DNA of 64,000 bases, taken from the NCBI GenBank assembly GCA_025174535.1, contig JALBUN010000031.1, forward strand, positions 179,345 to 243,344. The letters run 5' to 3'. How positions within the stretch are numbered: the stretch's first letter is position 1; every line of letters begins with the position of its first letter. This document shows positions 25,621 to 35,044 of the stretch, in pieces. The notes under the pieces are model-generated. The model made no database searches. It saw nothing but the letters and a program-made list of their open reading frames with translations, and was not told where the DNA came from. A program made the position numbers and the translations under genes. Source of the DNA: Cantharellus purpuraceus (taxonomy: Eukaryota; Basidiomycota; Agaricomycetes; Cantharellales; Hydnaceae).

Positions 25621-25963
25621 GTTTCCTTGTGGAAATAGCGTGCTTCTTGTCGAATTAGGATGTACCCGTGCTCGGCACAGCTAGGGAGGCTGCAATGTCC
25701 TATCTCGATGGCAATTTTATGACTGGATATGGTAACCTGGCGAGTCATTGGTAGCCGAGATCGTGATCCTACACACTGGGAATTCATTGTCTCGTTTCCT
25801 TGTGGAAATAGCGTGCTTCTTTGTCGAATTAGGATGTACGTGTGCTCGGCATAGCTAGGGAGGCTGCAATGTCTTATCTCGATGGCAATTTTATGACTGG
25901 ATATAGTAACCTGGCGAGTCATTGGTAGCCGGGATTGTGATCCTACACACTGGGAATTCATTG
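25621..25963. repeat. 173-bp direct tandem duplication
   Basis: Copy 1 (25621-25789) and copy 2 (25794-25963) both start GTTTCCTTGTGGAAATAGCG and end CTACACACTGGGAATTCATTG-like text. They differ by about ten substitutions and one inserted T. The high identity implies a recent duplication. Confidence 0.85.
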
Positions 25964-26306
25964 AGCTCAATAGCCCTAGAACAGGCCGGACAGTTAGGGT
26001 TTGATAAATATAGCACACTATCCCTCAATTATTGTCTCGGTTTCTGCTCCAGGATACATCTTTCAGTTGGGCCGCAGGGGTGGGGTCCTAGATCTTATAA
26101 GGTAACTATGTCACTGAGCAACAGAGATTATCAAGCTTTCCGTTCTCTTAGCCATTTAGTCTTTTCAAATGTATACCTCTGCACTTGAGCTATGTAATAC
26201 AAGTCAGTCAAAGGTTGGGACGGAGGCAGCGGTGGAGGGGAATTGTCGTAGTGAAGGTCATGGGTGGTACAGGTGCAAGGGCATCGCCTCCAAGGATGAG
26301 CTTGAG

Positions 26307-26439
26307 GGACTTGGAGACTCCCAACCAACGTCTGGCCGAGTTGTGTCCCGATATGCACGTGAACGAAGGAGTCAAGGATTTGGACTTGGGGACTTTCAAC
26401 CAACGTTTGGCCGAGTTATGTCCTGATATGCATGTGAAA
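26307..26439 (+). repeat. 75-bp direct tandem duplication
   Basis: The segments beginning GGACTTGGAGACT (26307) and GGACTTGGGGACT (26382) are repeats with about 85 per cent identity. Each carries CAACCAACGT and GATATGCA. The 75-bp spacing keeps the reading frame. Confidence 0.75.
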
Positions 26440-26650
26440 CAACGGGTCCATCCGCAGCCCATAGCAAGCCATGTCGAAGCTAGGGGGAATGTTGCTCATG
26501 CAAAAACCACTCCTCGGTATCTAACGAACTCCAGTGCACGCGTTTGAAAATCTTCAAAGCCCAAGAGTAAGCTTGCATGATCCGCAAATTTCTTCATCTA
26601 ATGTCCTTTGAACGTCTTCTGAAACCTTTCCATGCCAGCTTCGGCCCATT

Positions 26651-26704
26651 TGCACAGTATCATGAGCAGCGTCTCTGTGAGTATACGACGTGTTCAACAT
26701 GTAC
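26651..26704 (-). repeat. Partial third copy of the 90-bp dispersed repeat
   Basis: Resembles the first half of 26858-26950 in the same orientation: AGCAGCGTCTCTGTGA against AGTAGCGTATCTGTGA, and CGTGTTCAACATGTAC against CGTGTTCGGCGTGTAC. It is more diverged than the other copies. Confidence 0.45.
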
Positions 26705-26857
26705 CCATGAAAAGCTGGCTTTCCGAGCATGACACCGTCTTGATGTCTATGTGCAGCAGTTTTCCAATATGTTTAGCACATGAATGGCTTTTTCAAGAGG
26801 AAGAGGCCTTAGTCCAAATATTTTCAGGTCTCCCGTGTCAACTTCAACCCAGTCTCA

Positions 26858-26950
26858 CAATATCAGGAGTAGCGTATCTGTGATATCAAGAACGTGTTCG
26901 GCGTGTACTCGAGATGTATGAGTAAATGAGCAATGAGAAGCTTGCTGTCT
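26858..26950 (-). repeat. Dispersed inverted repeat, copy B
   Basis: Reverse-complement partner of 23080-23170. The intervening 3.7 kb is thus flanked by inverted copies and includes the zinc-finger-like gene. Confidence 0.65.
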
Positions 26951-27192
26951 GACGTCCACGAGCCGCACCCATGCGTGGAGCCCATAGAAAGCCCTGTTCA
27001 ATGAGGCCTGATCCAAGTTTTTTGCAACACTCCAATATTCTACAACCTCTAGCGTATTGAGACCAATATCCAAGATCAAGACCACCAAAGTAAAGCCAAG
27101 ACACTTGGAGCCGTCACACGTCGCAGTCACGCCTCCCGCAAAGCCTCACCAAATGTTTCAGGCTAGATTCCACGGATGGAATCCAATGACCC

Positions 27193-28196
27193 TATGAGTT
27201 CGCCCACAAAATTGCCACCGTCTTGGGTGCAAAACGAGATGCCGTATCCGCACAGCTGCCAGATCTTGGTCTGGGCGGCAACAAATCCACCTTTTCCTTC
27301 TCTCACCCTTCCTCCGTCAACCATAGACCAGCAGCCACTCGCACTAGCAATGGTACTCGTGGCACCACCAATACTAATGGGGAGGTAGACCTTGCAGATG
27401 CAGCGCTGCACACGGAGTTGGCCGCGCGGATCAGACAAAAGGCACAGGCCTTTTCCTCGCAAATGGAGAAAGCCTCCCTAGAGCGTCGTTTTCTCGCTGC
27501 AGAGGCGGAGAAGAAAGAGCTCGAGATTCGGATAACGCAAAAGGAGCGGCTGGTGGCAAAGTTGGAGAGTGATCGAAGGTGGCTAGCGGATAGGGAGAAG
27601 GAGGAGAGGGAGGAGAAGGAGGAGAGGAAGGAGCGGGAAGAGGAAAAGGTGCATTCTCATACTGGAATATTCCAGACAATTTGATATCAATGATAACAAT
27701 TCTCCACAGCGAACCACCGCAGCGACCATCCGCAACCTCCGCATCGAACTTTCCACCCTACAGGACGAGTTCGCTGATCTCCAAGAGGCCCACTCCACCC
27801 TCAAACGTACCACATCCCACACCATCAATTTCCAGAAATCACATGTCCTCGAACTCACGACAAACCGCCGTGTTCGAGGAAGAACTCACCACCGCGTGGC
27901 ATCTTGCAGACGAGCACGAGCGCAACGCACAGGCTTTACGCGCACAGCTTGAGACGCTGGCCGTTGGGAGGGATGCAACGGGTGCGGAGGAAGTTTCTGA
28001 TGACGCTGCAAGTTGGCGGGTCGTCCGGGATGAGCTGCATCGCCAAGTCTCGCACATGCGCGCCCTCGAGACAACGAACACACAGCTCATGGGCGAGCTG
28101 GCCTCCCTTAAAGAGCGACACACCAGTATCGCGGTGCTGCGCGAGGAGAAGCGGGACTTGGAGCGCAAGACCCGGCGGCGGAGGAGTTGCAACCAG
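27193..28196 (+). pseudogene. MAD1: Truncated, frameshifted MAD1 spindle-checkpoint gene
   Basis: Corresponds to the N-terminal coiled-coil part of Mad1, the spindle-assembly-checkpoint partner of Mad2 at kinetochores. Visible pieces are GAKRDAVSAQL, then LERRFLAAEAEKKELEIRI and LESDRRWLADREKEEREEKE. After a 61-bp GT-AG intron (27649-27709) come TIRNLRIELSTLQDEFADLQ, FEEELTTAWHLADEHERNAQ and LREEKRDLERK. Three defects are seen. There is no ATG: an in-frame stop at 27187 precedes the first homologous codons. The frame slips near 27865-27870, between LTTNR and VFEEEL. The homology ends abruptly at about 28190, where copy 2 of the dispersed 190-bp element begins. The conserved C-terminal Mad2-binding and Bub1-binding region is absent. 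A working MAD1 must lie elsewhere in the genome. Confidence 0.75.
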
Positions 28197-28379
28197 TTGG
28201 CAATTCAATGATCTCGCTTCTTACTGGCTGTCTTGGGATTCGAGGCTCGTTTGTCTGAGAGACTGTTTTCTCCACCTGACTTTGCTCCCTCCTTTCATGA
28301 TCGGGACAATCTCAAGCGATATGTTGACGAGTCACAGGGCCAGTACCATGCTTACGGCTTAGCTTATGCCTGTGTTCAT
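28197..28379 (+). repeat. Dispersed ~190-bp element, copy 2
   Basis: Partner of 22572-22761. Its left edge abuts the broken end of the MAD1 fragment. Its right edge runs into unrelated sequence after GCCTGTGTTCAT. Confidence 0.8.
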
Positions 28380-29306
28380 GGTGTCGGATTTGCGATGATC
28401 CAACTCGTGGCACATCTATCACTCATTTCGCATCCCATCATCTCGCTTGGCCGCTAGTTGGGATTTTCCCACCCTTTGCACTGGATATCACAAGCTTCTC
28501 CGCAGGAATAGCCATCATGAACACACCCATGTCCCATAGTTGCTATAAGCAGGCCAGAAGGTCATGGGGAGACCCTGCCGTGGCATAGTGTGCACCGTCA
28601 CGCGGTCTCTAATTATCCTGTCGAACCATGGGTCTGTCACCAGCATTGGTCTGAGAAATGAGCAGAGCCAGTCTTGTCCGTACACGTCAGACATGGTCAT
28701 GCGGGGGAACACGACGATCTTGACCGTGTCATTCTGCAGGCCCCGGAACACAATTAGCACTCGCGAGAACGCTCTTCCACTTGACACGCCTTGTCTCGCA
28801 ATCTTTGGGTCTGAATCTGCCTTTCGGCTCGGCTTTTGGTCTCCCATAGTCACGGCTGTATCTTTTCACGTCTCAATATAGGATTAGGATTTGTGCGCGC
28901 TGCAATTGATCGAGGTATACCTGTCTCGTCCTCTGAGCGACTGTAAAGTTAAGCTGCGGTACAGGCAATCAATGTAGGATGATGTCACTACGAGATTTCA
29001 ACGTATGAAATGCCTGGTTTTCATATCGCCTCAGTTTGATTTGAATTTCCTCCATGCGTGTGCAGCATCAACCCCTCCTTCAAACTCGTAAATCCAGTCC
29101 CGCACAGAGACATTCCTGCACACGACCAAAGCGCAATACATTTAAAAAAAAAAAAAAACAGCCAATCTAAGCTCGTACATCTCTAACCATCGACCATCTC
29201 ATGAATCACCTCAACTCTCAACTCTCAGCCTTTGATCGCCAACGGTCGTCGCCACGTCGCTCCTTTCTCAGTAATATACATAATCTCAAACTCACCACCT
29301 CTCCCC
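28380..29306. other. Intergenic, no gene seen
   Basis: The 112-codon leftward frame at 28515-28853 has no recognised motif. An A-rich run near 29143-29158 lies downstream of the next gene's stop codon, which is read leftward, and may be part of its 3' region. Confidence 0.4.
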
Positions 29307-31728
29307 TCACGATAGCGTTGTCCATCCCTCCCCAGGCCTCACAGGCATCTTCAACTCATCCCGCTCCATCCCCCCCAACCCACTCTTCCTACCCGTACCC
29401 ACTTTCTCACCCTCCCACCCTCCATCCTGTCCAAACCCCCCATCCCCCTCCCCATCCCCCTCGTCACCTCTATCCATATCCCCATTAACCAACCTCCCTC
29501 CCTCCCCCTCCCCACCCGCCCTTCCCCTCGCAAGCCCCTTCACATACCCACTCGGCCACACCCGCCCCTCCGCCCTCACACGCGCACTCTCAAACCCTGG
29601 CCCCGGGCGCAATGTCGCAAACGTCCGATGCAATGCATCCAGCACTCCCGACTCGGGCTGGGCCCCGGCCCCCGCCGTTCCCGCCGCCCCCGAGGCAGAA
29701 TTGGGATTTACACCATCCATACCGCCGTTGCTGGTATTGCCATTGCTCCTGTCCGCCCGTTCCCCCGTGGACCAAAACAACGGACTCGACACAGATGCCG
29801 ACGACCTCCTCACAACACCAGTCCCAGGGCCAGGCCCAGTCTCAGTCCCAGTCCCAGTCCCACACCCGTTCCCCGACTCACTCCCATTCACATTCCCAAA
29901 TGGCGACCCCAGCCCCAACCCACTCGTCACCTGCACGCTCTCGGGGCGCCTTCTCCTGGGAGGAGGCATAGGCGGTCCAGGCGCGGGCGACGAGTCGGGT
30001 GAGGACGCAGGGCTCGGGTGGTGCAGCGACCTAGTCCGGCGCGCCGTGCCCAATGTCGGCGAAAATCCCGAATGTGTGGGCGAGGCATTGGGCGAGTACG
30101 TGGGAAAGCTTGTGGTAGACGGCGCGGCCGAGCGTGAAGGCGAAGGAGACGTCGTGGTGGGCGTATTGGGCGTGATGACGTGCGCGAATGGGAATTGCGG
30201 TGTGGGCTTGTTAGGCGTGCCGGCATGCTGATGCGAATGCGGTGGACCCGTCGCATCTGCCCTCGCCGTAGTCACATCGGCATCTTTGAGCGACGACGTG
30301 TCGGAGGAACTCGAAATCGACAAGGGAGAAGACGTGCGCCCGATACGCGCAGCCGCAACGTCGTAAAACGAATGTGGTGGGCTCACACTGCGGTACGGTG
30401 CTCCCTCTCCAGTGCGGGTCCCCGTCACGCTCGTTCTCCCACTCCCGCTCGAGCCGCTCCCGTTCTGACCACCCGACGTTCCCCCACCCCCGCTCTTTTT
30501 GATCACTTCCAACCTTCTTTCCTTGCTCAAGCCCTCCATGAACGACTTTACGCTCTGCGCGCCCTTGGCGGCCTGCAAGCTCTGCTTGATCAGCGGGGAT
30601 GTCGCCTGGGGCGGCTTCGGTGGTTTCGGTGGGGGCGGAAGGCCCGGACTTGAGATGGAATAGGATTTGGAGGCAGTCATCTGCGACCCTGGACTGGCGT
30701 GTCCGCGGGATTTCTGGGTGGAGGGGGTGGCGAGAGAGGCGTGACGCGGGGGTGGGAGGAGCGCCGTCGCGGACGGCTTGCGCGGGGGCAGTGGGGGTGT
30801 CGCGTACGCATACGCGTATTGACGTGGATTCGAGGGAGACGAGGAAGAAGATGAGGCCGAGGAGATGGAGGGAAGTGCTTGTGTGGGTTTAGGCGGGGAA
30901 GACGGCGGTGGCTGGGTGCGGAACGGGTTGGAGGAGAGTGGTGAGTCGGATGAGGGTTTTTCAGGGCCTCTTTCGGGCATGTGTTGGGGGTCCTGTCGGG
31001 GGCGTTTGGGCCCGGGTGTGGACAGGGAACGCGTGAAGGGATTAGGACTTGGAATGGGCGGGGCTGAGCGGGGAGGTAGGGTTGGGATAGTGGCTGATGA
31101 TGAGGCTGTCTCGGTGGGGTGGCGCGGGGGAGGTGGCGGAGCTGATTTTGTAGACAAAGACCGATGGCCAGTGTGTTCCTTTGGCTTTGCGGGCTCGGGG
31201 TTGGCTTTGATCGTGCTTAATAAGTACTAGCTCACATAAAGGCAAAAAAGTACAAAAGAACGTCACCTTGGACAAATACGAGAGAATCGTCGACGGGTGC
31301 GCCTGTCTGCGCATGACAGACCAGTCTGAGCACCGCGAAAAACTGGCCGCCGGTCAATATGTCATGCGGCCCCAGCTCGGTCGAGAAGCGTTTTAAAATC
31401 TGCAGCAGCAGAAGTATGGTCAAAACCACGATGGAAGGACGTAGACGACAATGCAGACCTGGTCTATCACCGCGCCGTCGACAGTGGCACCATAGCGTCC
31501 GCGAATCCACCCCCGCGCCTCGCGAACGCTGAGCGTGGCGTTCTCCCAGTCAATGGCAGCGGTAGGACTGACGAGCTCGCCAAGCGAGGCGGTGTACGAA
31601 GAGTATTCTGCGTCTGACAGCGCAGAGACGTGCAGCGTGAGCGGGCGGCGAGAGGATGGCGGCATGGGTTCAAGATGAAAGATCAATCTTGCTTGGCCTG
31701 CGCCTCGAGGTGGGCCAGCATGGGCCAT
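29307..31728 (-). CDS. Proline-rich NPF-motif protein with EH/EF-like N-terminus
   Basis: Three exons (31728-31459, 31399-31267, 31204-29307) give about 766 residues. A second in-frame ATG at 31665 (MPPSSRRPLTLHVSALSDAE) may be the true start. Residues ~30-135 form a folded helical region (VREARGWIRGRYG, LKRFSTELGPHDIL, GGQFFAVLRLVCHA) resembling the EF-hand/EH-like domain of conserved but uncharacterised basidiomycete proteins. The rest is disordered, rich in Pro, Ser and Gly, with polyproline SH3-type ligands (APPPPPR, LPPPPKPPKPP) and two NPF tripeptides (PNPFTR, SNPFRT) that could bind EH domains. A short conserved helix, PLIKQSLQAAKGAQSVKSFM, is visible at about residue 340. The architecture suggests an endocytic or actin-patch adaptor; that role is inference. 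Confidence 0.7.
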
Positions 31729-34138
31729 TGTGGGTCCATTGACGCGCCACTAGCGGATGGGGCGGCGCCCTGACCTCCATCACCAAAATCAGCAACATCA
31801 ATATCCGTCTCGCACAGCAAGTCTGGGTTGGTTTGCAGACTGGCCAGCGAGCGACGGCGGTGCCAGGGACCTCAGCTCAGTCATTGTCATTCTGCTTGAC
31901 AGGAGCCAGGCCCACGGATCTGCTGCAGAGTTGATGCTGTTTTTGGAGCCATTTCGGCAGTCAGCCGCATGATCAGAGAAGTTACAGCGCCAAGTGTGAG
32001 CGTCAAGTCGTCCATTCGCGGCAGACAGTCTTGGGGGGGAGGGGGAGGGGCAAAGAGACCAACGCAATTTAAGCCATGCTTATCAACGACGATACGCAGT
32101 TTGCCTCTCTGCGTATCTACGTGAGTGCCAGCTCTCGACGCAAGAATTAGGAAAGGCGAGGATCCGCTCCCCACGATCTTATGGGCGAGCCTGCAGCTAT
32201 TACGAGAAGGGAAAATGGCATATCTTTGATTCATGTGTCCCTCACGCCCTCGCATTAGCCGCCCACTCTTCCCTGCAACACCTTGATGTCCTAGCGTAGG
32301 GCCAAAGACAGCGCAAAGTCAAGCACGCACAGAACAGTACATGATCATCTTCAGACAACACTTGTGTTCACAATAGACATCCTATTCTACCTACCGTACT
32401 GACGACGCACCTCTCGGCAGCTACAAGGAACCAAGAGCCCGGACGACCATCGGAAATGAAACCGTCCATGTAAATCCCCCCTTTCGACCTGTCTCTGATA
32501 AGTAAGTTTGAGAAGCCTCCAAGTGTCACCGATATCATCCCCCTCCGCGCCCGATTGAATCTATTGACTATAGCGTCTCACCGCCCGACTCAGATCTCCC
32601 AGGCACAAGGCGTTTGATCACTTTTCTGACCATGTCCAGCGTCGACCGGCTTATCAGCAAACTCGCTGCCTTATCTACTCATTTGCCCTTATCCTGCGTA
32701 GCGTGACTATCTGCACCCTGCAGTGATCAGGCATACCTCGGGCTCACTAGCCCAGGAACACGCACATTGTATCAGCCCAGACAACATGCCCCGAAGCGTT
32801 CCCGATGTTATATTTCCGGATGTGAGATAGGCTTGGGTATCAGCACTGCCCGCACTATGTATGGTATCAAAAGTGAAAGGGTCAAATCCATCTGGTGCTT
32901 CGCCGGCGGGTTATCTGCCACCTCCAATGTATCTTCTTGACGTCGTTATCAGCAGCTTGTGTCGGCCGTTAATTGATATCGCAGCCGACGGGAATCACGG
33001 ACACTTGTGATCACCCAGGATATCCCGCCGCCTTGCGATACTGGCTCAGGCCCGCCCGGGGTTGCCATCATGAACATCGTACTTTTTCCGTGCACCGATA
33101 CAGCCACCAAGGTCAAAGAACGTATATCCATGTCGGGATCACAGGAAAACGATGATAGTTTCGCGCTAAAGCCCCAAGTCTATGCAAGAAAGTGACTACC
33201 GCTTTGAAACATTCACTTGGGTGAACCGGCCAAGGGTCTTTTGTCGTCCTGACAGTCGACATGCATAGGGTATCAACAAGCACCGATATAATATAAGACA
33301 GTATGAACATTATGGGGTACGCCACGGCGACACACTCATATCCCAATCGCATCGATCCGAGCGCTACGCTCGACAGTTTATTGTTAAAAAGCATGCCCAA
33401 AATGGTCTTAACCCTCCATGAATGCAATGCATCCACCGCGCACACGAGCCTGCCACCGCACCATCGCTCGCTGGTTGATAGTGTGCATTGTTTTTACGTA
33501 GGAAATGAATGACGCACGCGGCTGATAAGCCTTTGGACATCTCGCATAGATATGATATCGCAGAATAGAGAAGCAGAAGCTCGCATGTTGAGTGAATGAA
33601 AGTGGCGTATGTATGGAGGATAAGCGTGACGCTTATCCCATCACATCGGATAGCAGGGTGCACGCGAGAGAGTATGGAGTCCAAAACGGGGTGGATCGAC
33701 ATGTTTTTGTGCTGATGGATCGTGTATGAGAGTGTTCTCAAGTCCGTTGGAGCGGCGCATCGTATAATAGCGGGGTAGATAGGACGCCGTTGCATTTTGT
33801 TTTGTTGTAGGCACATGTGGCGATAAGCGATTTATTTCACATCCACGACGGCTCTCTGCGGTCCAACCTCCCCGCACCCCACGCATCGCAGAGCAGAAGC
33901 GCGTGCGCAGCCATCATCATCATCATCTTGTGGCGTATATGGAGGATAAGCTGGACGCCACCAGATGAGATAGAGTTGAGATGGACCCATGATGTATTAA
34001 TGAATATCTGCCCGATAGGACATACAGAACATACCCGCACACGACCCCTGGCAAACACGTCATTCAGATACACCCGCCCATTTGACGCACACGGCCCACA
34101 CACACGCGCCAACGCCTCCTCCCGTCTCCCCACGTCCA
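31729..34138. other. Intergenic, no gene seen
   Basis: 2.4 kb between the starts or ends of oppositely placed genes. The longest frames (31798-32067 -, 31887-32255 -, 33364-33816 -) have no motif and no convincing splice structure. The tract includes a perfect 21-bp palindrome (33618-33638). A related GGAGGATAAGC motif at about 33943 is flanked by GTGGCG and CGCCAC. Confidence 0.4.
33618..33638. repeat. Perfect 21-bp palindrome
   Basis: GGATAAGCGT, a central G, then its exact complement ACGCTTATCC. It could form a 10-bp cruciform or bind a dimeric factor. The half-site GATAAG is the core of GATA-factor sites. Confidence 0.7.
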
Positions 34139-34985
34139 TCACTCCCTCCGCTTTCTCTTCATCTCCCGCTCCCCACATTCTACACCGTCCGCCGGATTCG
34201 GATTCGGATTCGGATTCGCATGCGACGATGCGCCAGAGCCGCGCTCGTCTCCCGGCCTACGCTTCCGCGCGCCAGTGTCGCCGTTGTCGTCGTTGTCGTC
34301 GTCGTCGTCGTTGCGGGCGCGGGGGGCGTCGATGGGGGGTTTCATGAATGGGTGTGGGGGGGCTTGGGCGCGTGGATGGGGCGCGGCGGGGGTGGGGGGG
34401 TGTTGTGGAGGGGGCGGAGGGGGATGGTGGGTGGATTTGGACGAGGAGGCGGCGGCGGCGGCGGCGCGGCCGTGCGACGAGATGCTGCGCACGCTACGGG
34501 GTAACGGCCCATCGGGTAGAGGTAGCACAGGAGCCGGTGTTTCCTAGAAAACAATAGACATGGGTTATGCTGGGCGTGGTGCGGGATCGCAAAGACGTTA
34601 GCTACCTCTGTCTCTTCCCGTCCGTGCTTTCCAAACTTGCGTCGCCCCTTGTATATGACGCTCGATGCGTCCTCCTCGTCGTCCTGCGCGCCGTGGGTCG
34701 CTGCACGGCGGGGGAACCAGAACGGGATATACGACGGCTCATAGGACACGCTACACCACACACACATTTAGCCTACCACCAACCACCCAATCAAAACACT
34801 CACACGCCCTCCCCACCCCCCCACCGTTCTTCCCTCGTCCCAGACGGCACCAGCTCCCACTCCTCCTCGCTCCGCACCCTCTTCGCCTTGGCCTCCATCT
34901 CACGCTCCTCCCGCGCCCTCGCCGCATTCTGCATAAACCGCAGACTCAGCGTGTTCGACGATATCTCCCCCGGCCTTTTTTGCAT
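34139..34985 (-). CDS. MPP6: MPP6-family RNA exosome cofactor
   Basis: Three exons (34985-34804, 34750-34606, 34543-34139) join in phase into 243 residues. The N-terminus MQKRPGEISSNTLSLRFMQN carries the LxxxxLxFMQ(R/N)A signature of M-phase phosphoprotein 6 (Mpp6). That nuclear protein binds the exosome near Rrp40 and helps recruit the Mtr4 helicase. A second family motif, VVSYEPSYIPFWFP, follows at about residue 60, rebuilt across intron 1. The C-terminal half is low-complexity (polyproline, a DDDDDNDD run, a (NP)4 run from a GATTCG hexamer repeat) and ends in a basic KRKRR tail suitable for nuclear import or RNA binding. The start codon lies 59 bp from that of the divergent methyltransferase gene. 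Confidence 0.8.
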
Positions 34986-35044
34986 CGTGCAAAACGCGCT
35001 AATCGTAGGGTGTTGGTTACGTAATCTTGGCACCACGCACCACC
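34986..35044. promoter_or_regulatory. Very short bidirectional promoter
   Basis: Only 59 bp separate the MPP6 ATG (34985, leftward) from the most likely methyltransferase ATG (35045, rightward, in CACCATG context). The two genes must share promoter elements, or overlap in their 5' UTRs and promoters. Confidence 0.55.

Larger units (their letters stand above)
25121..27192. other. Repeat-rich tract with no intact gene
   Basis: Holds a 173-bp tandem duplication (25621-25963), a 75-bp tandem duplication (26307-26439) and the copies of the 90-bp dispersed repeat (26651-26704 and 26858-26950). A 120-codon frame (26185-26547, +) contains two copies of an NQRLAELCPDMHV peptide, but only because of the 75-bp repeat. 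It lacks any other sign of being a gene. Confidence 0.45.

Noticed and set aside
29612..30653. Several rightward frames of 110-180 codons
   Set aside because: They are antisense shadows of the GC-rich proline-rich gene on the other strand and have only low-complexity content.
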